The notes under the pieces were generated by a model that was not told the origin of the DNA, did not search any database, and was given only the letters and a program-made list of their open reading frames with translations. 64,000 bases of DNA, taken from positions 151,811-215,810 of the forward strand of contig NZ_FOFJ01000003.1 in NCBI RefSeq assembly GCF_900110885.1. The letters are read 5' to 3'. This document shows positions 35,913 through 44,312 of this stretch, piece by piece. Position 1 is the first letter of the stretch, and each line of letters opens with the position of its first letter. Source of the DNA: Azotobacter beijerinckii. GTDB taxonomy: Bacteria > Pseudomonadota > Gammaproteobacteria > Pseudomonadales > Pseudomonadaceae. The translations under genes were made by a program, and so were the position numbers.

Positions 35913-38629
35913 CTAATCCTGAGCAGCTGTCGCAACGCTGGTCCGCCGTCCACAGCGGGGCGGGCGAGGCGATCCGCTGGATCGACGAGGTGCGCCGCTT
36001 CGCCCCACGCCTGGACAACGAGGCGGACGACCTGATCCTCAGCCTGCGCCGCGTGCGCAATACCGCGCGGCGCCTCGGCGCGGTGTCCGCGCTGCCGATG
36101 ACGGTGGGCTTCTTCGGCCTCTCCCAGGCCGGCAAGTCCTACCTGATCTCCAGCCTGGCGGCCGGCGTCAACGGCAAGCTGGAGACCGACCTGGGCGGCG
36201 ACCGCCTGGACTTTCTCACCCACGTCAACCCGCCGGGCGGCGGCAAGGAGGCCACCGGCCTGGTGACGCGCTTCAGCCGTACCGCCCGGCCGGGGCCCGC
36301 CGAGTGCCCGCTGGAACTCAAGCTGTTCGCCGAGATCGAGCTGGCCAAGGTCCTGGCCAACTCCTTCTTCAACGACTTCAACACCGAAAAGGTCCGCTAC
36401 CGCCTCGACGAAACGGCGATCCGCCAGCTGCTCCGCGACCTCGACGGGCGCCGTCAGCCGTCCCCGGTGCCGGGCGTCGACGCGGACGCCGTGGTGGCGC
36501 TGTGGGACTACCTGCAGGGCAGCTTTCCGGGTTCGCTGGGCGCGCTGGGCGGCTATTACTGGCCGGCCGCGGTCGAGCTGGCGCCGAACCTGGCGCCGGA
36601 GGACCGCGCCCGGCTGTTCTCGATCTTCTGGGGCGAGATTCCCGAACTCAGCGACGCCTACCTGACCTTCGCCCGCGCCCTGGCCAGCCTCGGCCACGCC
36701 GAGCGGGTCTTCGCGCCGCTGACCGCGCTGGTGCGGCCCACGCCGCAGGGCGGGCTGTCCCAGGCCGACAGCATCATGAACGTGGACATGCTCGAGCGCC
36801 TCGGCCGGGACAGCGACCGGCGCATCGCCGTGCGCCCCTGGCGGGACGGCGCGCTGCGCGGCGAGGTCGAGCTGACCCTGGCGCAACTCGCGGCGCTCAC
36901 CGCCGAGCTGGTCTTCCCGCTGGTCGAGCCGACCAGCGAGCCCCTGTTCGAAGAGGTCGACCTGCTCGACTTCCCCGGCTATCGCGGCCGGCTCGGCGTC
37001 GAGTCGCTGGACGACGTGCGCCGCGCGGTGAACAGCGAAGACAGCAACCCGGTGGCGCAGCTCATCCTGCGCGGCAAGGTCGCCTACCTGTTCGAGCGTT
37101 ATACCGACAGCCAGGAAATGAACGTGCTGATCGTCTGCACGCCGTCCAACAAGCAGTCCGACGTCACCAGCGTCGGCCCGGTGCTGAGCCGCTGGATCGA
37201 CAAGACCCAGGGCGAGACGCCGGCCGAGCGGGCGCGGCGCAAGCCCGGCCTGCTGTGGGCGATCACCATGTTCGACATGCGCGTCGGCAGCGACCTGGAC
37301 AAGGGCGAGGACCTGCTGCGCCTCGGCTGGGGCAGCGGCGGCATGATGAAGATGACCATGCTCGAGCGCTTCGGCCAGTACGCCTGGCTGCAGGACTGGG
37401 CCGGCGGTCGGCCGTTCGACAACAGCTTCCTGGTGCGCAAGCCGCGCCTCAAGGTGACCTTCCTCGACCTCCAGGACGGCCAGGAAGTGACCATCCACGA
37501 GCCCGCGCGCGAGCCGCTGGCGCTGATGCGCCAGACCTTCTGCGAGGACGAGACGGTCCGGCGTCACATCCGCGACCCCGAAGAGGCCTGGGACGCCATG
37601 CTGGCGCTGAACGACGGCGGCATGGGGCGGATCGGCCGCTACCTGCGCCAGGTCGCCCTGCGCGAGGTCAAGCAGGGGCGGATCGGCGAACAGCTGGACG
37701 CGGTCCTGCACCTGCTGGAAAACCGCCTCGGCCACTGGTTCCAGGCCGAAGGGGCCGGCGAGCTGGAACGCAAGCGGCGGATCGCCAAGCAGATCTCCGA
37801 TACCCTGTGGCCGCGGCGCATCCTGCTCGGCGAACTCCTGCAGCGCATGCAACTGCCCGACGACCTGCTGCGCGCGCTCTACCTGCGCGCCGGCGACGAG
37901 GACGACGCGCCGCCGCCGGCGGCCGGCAGCCACCTGCTGCCGGGCGGCACCCCGCCGGGAAGCGCGCTCAACCTGGGCCTCGACCTGGATAGCGACGACA
38001 CCTTCGACCCCTTCGGCGACAACGAGCCGCTCGCCGCCGGCCCGACGGGAACGGCGCGACAGTCCCGCGGCAGCGATGCGCGCTTCGCCCAGGCGGTGCT
38101 GCGCGAGTGGATCGGCCACCTGCGCCACCTGCCCGAGGACGTGCGGCTGATGAGCTACCTGGGCTTCGCCAAGCCGGCGGTGGAGGCCCTGGTCGACGAA
38201 CTGGTCACCGGCGCCAGCCGGCTCGACCTGGAGCAGCGCCTGCTGCGGGCCATCGTCAGCACCGAGCAGGTCGGCACCAAGCGCGAGCAGCTCGCCGGGC
38301 GCCAGGTGCTCACGGCGAAGACCGTGCTCGGCAACTTCATCGGCTGGCTGGGCTACATCGAACAGCCCCTCGAGCTGCGCCCGGACAGCCGCATCGAGCG
38401 CGGCGCCAAGCTGTTCCAGGCGCCGCCGCCGATCGCCCGCGGCCAGCTGCCGCGCCTGGCGGAGCAGCCCCTCGACTACACCCGGCGCTACGTCGGCGAC
38501 TGGCTGGTGGCCCTGGCGCGGATCGCCGAGGAGAATGCCGGGCACAGCGCCGGCCGGGAAATCTCCCTCGAACAGAACGAAGCGCTGGGGCGGATCCTCG
38601 CCACCTTTCAATCGGCACGGACAGACTGA
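35909..38629 (+). CDS. srfC: SrfC family P-loop protein
   Basis: 906 residues, the size of the SrfC 'putative bacterial virulence factor' family. A P-loop GLSQAGKS lies at 70-77, and a G3-like DFPG at 354-357 follows EEVDLL, so it looks like a large GTPase related in outline to dynamin-type proteins; a clean NKxD motif is not visible. The rest is alpha-helical with no signal peptide. A low-complexity Asp/Pro-rich linker lies near 655-715. It overlaps srfB by 4 bp, so translation is coupled and equal amounts are likely. The next gene starts 3 bp after its stop. Nucleotide specificity is inferred only. Confidence 0.82.
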   Translation: MTNPEQLSQRWSAVHSGAGEAIRWIDEVRRFAPRLDNEADDLILSLRRVRNTARRLGAVSALPMTVGFFGLSQAGKSYLISSLAAGVNGKLETDLGGDRLDFLTHVNPPGGGKEATGLVTRFSRTARPGPAECPLELKLFAEIELAKVLANSFFNDFNTEKVRYRLDETAIRQLLRDLDGRRQPSPVPGVDADAVVALWDYLQGSFPGSLGALGGYYWPAAVELAPNLAPEDRARLFSIFWGEIPELSDAYLTFARALASLGHAERVFAPLTALVRPTPQGGLSQADSIMNVDMLERLGRDSDRRIAVRPWRDGALRGEVELTLAQLAALTAELVFPLVEPTSEPLFEEVDLLDFPGYRGRLGVESLDDVRRAVNSEDSNPVAQLILRGKVAYLFERYTDSQEMNVLIVCTPSNKQSDVTSVGPVLSRWIDKTQGETPAERARRKPGLLWAITMFDMRVGSDLDKGEDLLRLGWGSGGMMKMTMLERFGQYAWLQDWAGGRPFDNSFLVRKPRLKVTFLDLQDGQEVTIHEPAREPLALMRQTFCEDETVRRHIRDPEEAWDAMLALNDGGMGRIGRYLRQVALREVKQGRIGEQLDAVLHLLENRLGHWFQAEGAGELERKRRIAKQISDTLWPRRILLGELLQRMQLPDDLLRALYLRAGDEDDAPPPAAGSHLLPGGTPPGSALNLGLDLDSDDTFDPFGDNEPLAAGPTGTARQSRGSDARFAQAVLREWIGHLRHLPEDVRLMSYLGFAKPAVEALVDELVTGASRLDLEQRLLRAIVSTEQVGTKREQLAGRQVLTAKTVLGNFIGWLGYIEQPLELRPDSRIERGAKLFQAPPPIARGQLPRLAEQPLDYTRRYVGDWLVALARIAEENAGHSAGREISLEQNEALGRILATFQSARTD

Positions 38630-38632
38630 CGC

Positions 38633-39655
38633 ATGCTGAGAATCGAACTGACAGCCGCCGCCGGCGGCCAACCCGGGCATGGCGAGCTGACCGTGCACGG
38701 CTGGCCGGGCGGCACCGAGGACCTTGAGCTGAGCGTGCTGCGCAACCAGGACAGCCTCTACCTGGAGGCCGGTGGCGGCTGGGACAGCCTGCCGGTCTGG
38801 CACGCCCTCGACGGCCTGGAGCGCCGCGACGAGGCGCTGTTCGGCGCGGTCGGCCCCTGGCTGGTCGATCCCCTGGTCCGCGACCCGAAGATGGTCTACC
38901 GGCTGCAGCTGCGCGCGGCCGGACAGAGCGACGGCGGCGTGCTGCGCATCGTCGGCAATCTCCTGTCCTCGCCGGCGGTCGGCCACCCGCAGCCGGACGA
39001 GCGGCCGCCTGCGCCGCCGGTCGTAGCGGAGCCCGAACCGGAGCTGCCGGTCGTGGAGGTCGTCGAGCCGGCGCCGGACGACAGTCCGCTGGTCGCCGAG
39101 CGCGACGAAGAGTTTCGCGCCGTGCCGGCACCCAAGCCGCGCCAACCCGTCCGCTGGCTGCCGTTCGTTGTCGGGCTGGCGCTGCTGCTCGGCGTCGGGT
39201 TGGCCGGCTACTGGTACTTCGTCCTGCGTCCGCAGACGCAGACGCCCGTGGCGGCGGCCACGGGCCCGGCTGCAACGCCGGCCGTTGCCGCCGCCGCCGG
39301 CGAGGCGGGCGCCTGTGCCGCCAGCGCGCTGGCGGAGAGCGGCGACGACCTGACCTTCATCCAGGCCTGCTTGAAGTCGAGTCCGTCCAGCGCCCAGGTG
39401 CTGGAAACGATCGCCGCCGCCAAGCAGGCCAAGCGCTGCGGGGTGGTGCAGCGGCTCTACGCGCACAAGGCCCAGGCCGGCGATGCCGCCATCGCCTTGG
39501 CCTACGCCCGCGAGTACGACCCGCAGAGCTTCGCCGCCGGCGGCTGCGTCGAGGCCGCCGATGCCGAGACCGCGGCCTACTGGTACGAGATCGCGCTGGC
39601 CAACGACGCCGGCAACGCGGAAGCCAAGAAGCGCCTGGAGGCCCTGAAACCATGA
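38633..39655 (+). CDS. Single-pass membrane protein of the srf-like cluster
   Basis: 340 residues, not recognised by name. The N-terminal 110 residues are a compact cytoplasmic domain (LRIELTAAAGGQPGHGELT onward). A Pro/Glu-rich linker (115-170) leads to one membrane helix at 175-197 (LPFVVGLALLLGVGLAGYWY). The C-terminal part (about 225-340) contains four cysteines and a Sel1/TPR-like helical repeat (AIALAYAREYDPQSFAAGGC and AETAAYWYEIALAN). It starts 3 bp after srfC, and the next gene overlaps its stop (ATGA). The cytosol-TM-periplasm layout resembles the SrfA-like and C-terminal VWA proteins of the same cluster, suggesting they work side by side in the inner membrane. Confidence 0.7.
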   Translation: MLRIELTAAAGGQPGHGELTVHGWPGGTEDLELSVLRNQDSLYLEAGGGWDSLPVWHALDGLERRDEALFGAVGPWLVDPLVRDPKMVYRLQLRAAGQSDGGVLRIVGNLLSSPAVGHPQPDERPPAPPVVAEPEPELPVVEVVEPAPDDSPLVAERDEEFRAVPAPKPRQPVRWLPFVVGLALLLGVGLAGYWYFVLRPQTQTPVAAATGPAATPAVAAAAGEAGACAASALAESGDDLTFIQACLKSSPSSAQVLETIAAAKQAKRCGVVQRLYAHKAQAGDAAIALAYAREYDPQSFAAGGCVEAADAETAAYWYEIALANDAGNAEAKKRLEALKP

Positions 39656-41655
39656 ACCCGCGCGGGAGAAAGACGATGTGGCGTGAGATGGCGGTGCTCG
39701 GCGGCCTGCTGCTGGGCGCCTGTGCCGGTCCGGCGCTGGCGGCCGACGACAAGCCCCTGCTGCAGGCCGGCAAGAAGACCCTCTACCAACGCGTGCTGAC
39801 CACCCCCAGCTGCCGCCTCGGCGCTACGGCCGGCGCGGCCGACGGCAAGCCGCAACCGGCCTTCACCCGCTTCTACGTGTACCAGCGGCAGCAGGTCGGC
39901 GACGCCGAATGGCTCAAGGTCGGCCCGGACAGCTACGGCAAGACCCTCGGCTGGATCGACGCCGGCTGCTCGGTGGAGTGGAAGATGCAGATGACCCTCG
40001 CGTTGACCAACCCGGCCGGGCGCGAGCCGCTGCTGTTCTTCCGCCAGCGCGAGACCCTCGACAAGCTCTTCGCCCAGGACGACCCCGGCAAGCTGCTCAA
40101 GCCGATCCGTGCCAACCTGGCCAGCCAGGGCCGCGATCCTGCGGTGGTCGCCCGCGAACCGGATTACGCCGTCGATCTGGCCAAGCGCTTCTACCTGCTG
40201 CCGGTGCTCAATGCCCGGGAAGTCATGACCGAGAAGGGCTTCCAGGTGCGCGAGCTGGAGGTCGCCTCGGTGACCGCCGCCGCGCCGAAGAGCGCCGAAC
40301 AGCTCGCCCAGGACAAGGCCGGCGAGGTGAACACCCTGAAGGGCTTCAGCGCCGCGGTGGTGTTCGTCATCGACTCGACCATCTCGATGGGGCCGTACAT
40401 CGACCGCACCCGCGAGGCGATCAGGAAGATCTACCAGCACATCGAGCAGGAAAAGCTGCTCGAGCAGGTCAAGTTCGGCCTGGTCGCCTACCGCTCCAAC
40501 ATCAAGGAAGTGCCGGCGCTGGAGTACGTCAGCAAGCTGTACGTCGATCCGGCCCAGGTGCAGGGCGGCGAGGACTTCCTCGCCAAGATGGCGGCGCTGA
40601 AGCCGGCCACCGTCTCCAGCAGCCGCTTCGACGAGGATGCCTACGCCGGGGTCATGAAGGCCCTGGACGGCATCGACTGGACCCAGTTCGGCGCCCGCTA
40701 CCTCGTGCTGGTCACCGACGCCGGCGCGCTGAACGGCGACGATCCGCTGTCCGCCACCGGCCTCGACGCCGCCCAGGTGCGTCTGGAGGCCAAGCATCGC
40801 GGCGTGGCCATCTACAGCCTGCACCTGAAGACCCCGAGCGGAGCGAAGGACCATGCCTCGGCCGAGGCGCAGTACCGCGACCTGTCGAACAACCCGGTCC
40901 TCAACAAGCCGCTGTACTACCCGGTGGATGCCGGCGATGTGGATAACTTCGGCCGCAAGATCGACGCCCTGGCCGCCGCCATCACCGGCCAGGTCAAGGC
41001 CGCCTACCGCGGCGAGCGGGCCGCCGGCAGCGCCCTCGGCGCCGACGCCGACTATGGCAAGAAGGGCAAGCCGGGCGGCGACGCCCTGCTGGAAGACACC
41101 GCCAAGCTCGGCCACGCGATGCGCCTGGCCTACCTCGGCGACGTCACCGGGGCCAGCGCGCCGCCGATGTTCCATGCCTGGATCGGCGACCGCGACTTCG
41201 TCAAGCAGAACGTGCCGACCACCGAGGTCCGCGTGCTGCTGACCAAGGCCCAGCTCAGCGACCTCAGCGAAGTGGTCAAGAAGATCGCCGACGCCGCCAA
41301 CGAGGGCCTGATCTCGCCCAACGAGATGTTCGAGCGCCTGCGCTCGGTGGCCGCGACCATGGGCAAGGACCCCAACCAGCTGCAGAAGGGCGGCAAGTCC
41401 GCCACCCTGGCCGAGATGGGCCTGATGGCCGAGTATCTGGAGGGCCTGCCCTACCTCAGCGAGGTGCTCAGCCTCGACGAGGAGACCTGGAAAGGCATGG
41501 AGGGGCTGGAGCAGGAGAAGTTCATCCGCCGGCTGAACACCAAGCTCAAGTACTACCAGAAGTACAACGCCGACGCCGACCGCTGGGTGTCCCTGGCCGA
41601 GGGGAGCGATGCGCGGGATCATGTGTATCCGGTGCCGTTGGAGGCGTTGCCTTGA
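39652..41655 (+). CDS. Exported von Willebrand factor A domain protein
   Basis: 667 residues. The N-terminus has a hydrophobic signal (AVLGGLLLGACAG). A lipobox-like LGAC at 21-24 suggests a lipoprotein, but ALA-AD at 28-32 could also be cut by signal peptidase I. An SH3-like stretch around 60-105 precedes the VWA domain (about 230-440). Its metal site is D241-S-T-I-S245, a DxTxS variant of the usual DxSxS, with later VAYRSN and LVTDAGAL supplying the other ligands. A helical C-terminal region follows, with no second membrane helix. It overlaps the previous gene by 4 bp. Known relatives of such VWA proteins act in metal-dependent protein binding on membrane complexes. Confidence 0.78.
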   Translation: MNPRGRKTMWREMAVLGGLLLGACAGPALAADDKPLLQAGKKTLYQRVLTTPSCRLGATAGAADGKPQPAFTRFYVYQRQQVGDAEWLKVGPDSYGKTLGWIDAGCSVEWKMQMTLALTNPAGREPLLFFRQRETLDKLFAQDDPGKLLKPIRANLASQGRDPAVVAREPDYAVDLAKRFYLLPVLNAREVMTEKGFQVRELEVASVTAAAPKSAEQLAQDKAGEVNTLKGFSAAVVFVIDSTISMGPYIDRTREAIRKIYQHIEQEKLLEQVKFGLVAYRSNIKEVPALEYVSKLYVDPAQVQGGEDFLAKMAALKPATVSSSRFDEDAYAGVMKALDGIDWTQFGARYLVLVTDAGALNGDDPLSATGLDAAQVRLEAKHRGVAIYSLHLKTPSGAKDHASAEAQYRDLSNNPVLNKPLYYPVDAGDVDNFGRKIDALAAAITGQVKAAYRGERAAGSALGADADYGKKGKPGGDALLEDTAKLGHAMRLAYLGDVTGASAPPMFHAWIGDRDFVKQNVPTTEVRVLLTKAQLSDLSEVVKKIADAANEGLISPNEMFERLRSVAATMGKDPNQLQKGGKSATLAEMGLMAEYLEGLPYLSEVLSLDEETWKGMEGLEQEKFIRRLNTKLKYYQKYNADADRWVSLAEGSDARDHVYPVPLEALP

Positions 41656-42379
41656 GGAGTGGTTTTTGGTGGCCTTGTCGGTGGAGTGAGGACGAGGCGC
41701 TTTCCTTGGCTGAGGCGACAGGTTTCGCCTTGCACGGCGAGTCACTTTTTCTTGCTTGGCCAAGAAAAAGTAACCAAAAAGAAGGCCACCCCCGTCGTCA
41801 GGCCCTGCGCTTCGCTCCGGGTTCCCTCACTCCATCGTCGTTCCAGGGGCACGGCCCGAAGGGCCATCCATGGCCCACGGGCCTTTCGCCGCATCCATGC
41901 GGCTCAACCCCTTGCGCGGCGATTCCGTTCGGCCTGACGAAGGGGGAATGGGTGCAAGCCCCACCTCCGCGAAGGACAAAAAGCTTTTTCAAGCGTGGTG
42001 CCAGACTTGCAGGCAACTCCCCGGTCCCGTTCAGAAGGCCGAGCGCAGGCGTCGCGGAGGGGGCGAGCCGTATGGATGCGGCGAGAGCCGTAAAGGGGCA
42101 TGGATGCCCCTTGTACGGCGGCCCCCGGAGCGGCGCCGGAGCGAGGGAACCCCGGCGCAGCCGGGGCCGGATGACCGGGTGTGTTTTCTCTTTGGTCACT
42201 TTCTCTTTGCACAAGCAAAGAGAAAGTGACTCGCCGTGCAAGGCGAAACCTGTCGCATCAGCTGAGGAAAGCGCCCGGCTCGGCACCAAAACAGCACCCA
42301 AAAACAACCCCGCTCCAGGCAGGGAAAGCGCCCCGGTCCGACACCAGGGCCAGAGGCTCACCCGGAGCATGCACCGATC
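41656..42379. other. Intergenic region filled by a palindromic repeat element
   Basis: This 724-bp gap between the VWA gene and the ABC ATPase gene is almost wholly taken up by the inverted-repeat element described next. Outside it only about 100 bp remain before the ABC gene. No coding frame with a ribosome site is seen. Confidence 0.7.
41697..42275. mobile_element. Palindromic MITE-like repeat element
   Basis: The two ends are inverted copies of each other. Bases 41715-41748 are a perfect 34-bp inverted match to 42223-42256, and the similarity extends outward to about 41697 and 42275 with few mismatches. Inside the left arm ACTTTTTCTTG (41744-41754) pairs with CAAGAAAAAGT (41761-41771). 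In the right arm CACTTTCTCTTTG (42197-42209) pairs with CAAAGAGAAAGTG (42216-42228). A weaker inward match (CTCCGGGTTCCCTC near 41816 against GAGGGAACCCCGG near 42143) continues the symmetry. There is no transposase frame. It may be a non-autonomous element and could terminate transcription in both directions. Confidence 0.72.
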
Positions 42380-43099
42380 ATGACTCCCCCCATGCTCCAC
42401 ATCGAAAACCTCGCCATCCACCGCGGCACCTACCGCATCCTCCTGCCGCGCCTGTCGCTGGCGCGCGGCGAGGTCGCGGCGATCACCGGCGCCAGCGGCT
42501 GCGGCAAGAGCACCCTGCTGGAAATGATCGGCCTGATCCTCCGCCCGGAATGCCTCGACCGCTACGAGCTGACCGGCGGGGAGGGCGCCACGCCGCTCGA
42601 CATCGCCGCCCTGCTGCGCGAGGACCGCCAGGCGCGCCTCGCCGACCTGCGCGCCCAGCGGCTCGGCTTCGTCCCGCAGAGCGGCGGCCTGCTGCCGTTT
42701 CTCGACGTGCGCCGCAACATCGAACTGCCGCGGCGCATGCTCGGCCTGCCGGCGAGCAGCGAGCGGGTGGAGGAGGCCATCGAGCAGTTGGGGCTGCAGC
42801 CGCTGTTGCACAAGAAACCCGCCCAGCTGTCGATCGGCGAGCGCCAGCGGGCCTCCTTCGTCCGCGCCATCGCCCACGAGCCGGACCTGCTGTTGGCCGA
42901 CGAGCCCACCGCCGCGCTGGACCCGCTGCAGGCGCGCCGGCTGTTCGAGCTGATCGTCGAGACCACCCAACGCCTGCGCATCGCCACCCTCTTGGTCAGC
43001 CACGACTGGGGCCTGCTGCGCGCCTGCGCGATCCGCCGGCTGGTCGGCGTGCCGGATGCCGAGAACAACGGCGGCACGGTGTTCCGCGATGCGGCCTGA
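42380..43099 (+). CDS. ABC transporter ATP-binding protein (MacB/LolD type)
   Basis: 239 residues. Walker A GASGCGKST is near 38-46, the Q-loop VPQSGGLLPFLDV near 95, the signature LSIGERQR near 154, Walker B LLLADEPTAALD near 173, and the H-loop SHDW near 208. The size and sequence fit the LolD/MacB/FtsE group, whose partners are mechanotransmission permeases rather than import channels. It overlaps the permease start by 11 bp, so the pair is coupled. The mobile-like repeat just upstream suggests it may start a second transcription unit. The promoter is not evident. Confidence 0.9.
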   Translation: MTPPMLHIENLAIHRGTYRILLPRLSLARGEVAAITGASGCGKSTLLEMIGLILRPECLDRYELTGGEGATPLDIAALLREDRQARLADLRAQRLGFVPQSGGLLPFLDVRRNIELPRRMLGLPASSERVEEAIEQLGLQPLLHKKPAQLSIGERQRASFVRAIAHEPDLLLADEPTAALDPLQARRLFELIVETTQRLRIATLLVSHDWGLLRACAIRRLVGVPDAENNGGTVFRDAA

Positions 43100-44312
43100 C
43101 GCGCGCCCGGGCTGGCGCCTGCTCGCCGCGCTGGCGACCCGCGACCTCTGGCACGACCGCAAGGTGTCGCTGTGCATCGTCGCCTCGCTGGTGGCGGTGA
43201 TCGCGCCGCTCCTGTTGCTGTTCGGCCTCAAGCACGGGGTGGTCTCGCAGCTGCGCGGCGAACTGCTCGACGACCCGCGCAACCTGGAGATCCGCCTGCT
43301 CGGCAACCACGACCTGGACCGCGCCTGGTTCGCGCGCCTCGCCGCGCAGCCGGGGGTCGGCTTCGTCATGCCGCTGACCCGCTCGCTGAACGCCCAGGCC
43401 GACCTCATGGTGGATAACCAGCGCTTCGTCGCCGATGCCGAAGTTATCCCCAGCGGTCCCGGCGACCCCTTGCTGGGCGCGCACCTTACGCCGCCGGACG
43501 GCGACCGGGTGCTGCTCAGCGCCAGCGCGGCGCGCAAGCTGGAGGCGAGCGGCGGCGAGCGCCTGCGCCTCCTGGTGCTGCGCAAGCTGGACGGCAACAG
43601 CGAGCGCGGCCAGCGCGAGGTGACGGTCGCCGGGGTGCTCCCCGAGACGGCCTTCCCGCGGCCGGCGCTGCTGGTCTCGCTGGACCTCCTGGTGGCCATG
43701 GAGGACTTTCGCGACGGCTTCGCGGTGCCCGCGCTCGGCTTCGCCAGCGGCAGGCCGGCGCCGCCGCGCGAACGTTATGCCCGCGCCCGGGTCTATGCGA
43801 ACGGCCTGGATGCTGTCGCGCCGGTCGCCGGGTGGCTGGAGGGGGAGCGCATCGAGACCTCCACCCGGCTGCGCGAGATCGAGTCGGTGAAGGCCGTCGA
43901 CCGGGTGCTCGGGCTGATCTTCGCGGTGATCGCCTGGACCGCGGCGATCGGCTGCGTCGCCTCGCTGGCCGGGGCCTTCCTCGCCAACATCGACCGCAAG
44001 CGCAGGGACCTCGCCCTGCTGCGCCTGCTCGGCTTCCGCCGCGCGGCGGTCGGCGCCTACGTGGTGGTGCAGGCGGTGCTGCTCACCTGCCTGGCCTTCG
44101 GCGTGGGCTATGCGGCCTATCTGGCCGGCAGCACGGTGTTCAACCGGGCCCTGGGCGCCAACCTGGCCGCCGACGCCTTCGTCTGCCGGCTGGAAAACCT
44201 GCACATTCTGCTGGCCTTCGCCAGTGCGTTGCTGATCGCCAGCCTGGTGGCGGCGCTAGGAGGGTATCGTGCGATTCACATTCAACCGGCGGAAAGCCTG
44301 CGGGATCTCTGA
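43089..44312 (+). CDS. ABC transporter permease (MacB/FtsX type)
   Basis: 407 residues. The topology is one N-terminal membrane helix (about 27-47), a large extracytoplasmic domain (50-270) and three C-terminal helices (about 275-300, 320-345 and 370-395). This is the MacB/FtsX/LolC layout, in which ATP hydrolysis in the cytosol is turned into movement of a periplasmic domain. I chose ATG 43089 (MRPDARPGWRLLAALATRDL) over an ATG 11 codons earlier because the closer start has the usual short overlap with the ATPase gene. The next gene begins 44 bp inside its 3' end. Confidence 0.87.
   Translation: MRPDARPGWRLLAALATRDLWHDRKVSLCIVASLVAVIAPLLLLFGLKHGVVSQLRGELLDDPRNLEIRLLGNHDLDRAWFARLAAQPGVGFVMPLTRSLNAQADLMVDNQRFVADAEVIPSGPGDPLLGAHLTPPDGDRVLLSASAARKLEASGGERLRLLVLRKLDGNSERGQREVTVAGVLPETAFPRPALLVSLDLLVAMEDFRDGFAVPALGFASGRPAPPRERYARARVYANGLDAVAPVAGWLEGERIETSTRLREIESVKAVDRVLGLIFAVIAWTAAIGCVASLAGAFLANIDRKRRDLALLRLLGFRRAAVGAYVVVQAVLLTCLAFGVGYAAYLAGSTVFNRALGANLAADAFVCRLENLHILLAFASALLIASLVAALGGYRAIHIQPAESLRDL

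Noticed and set aside
31935..39466. Two antisense open frames of more than 1300 codons opposite srfB, srfC and neighbours
   Set aside because: They mirror the codon bias of the plus-strand genes, have no ribosome sites and no recognisable motifs.
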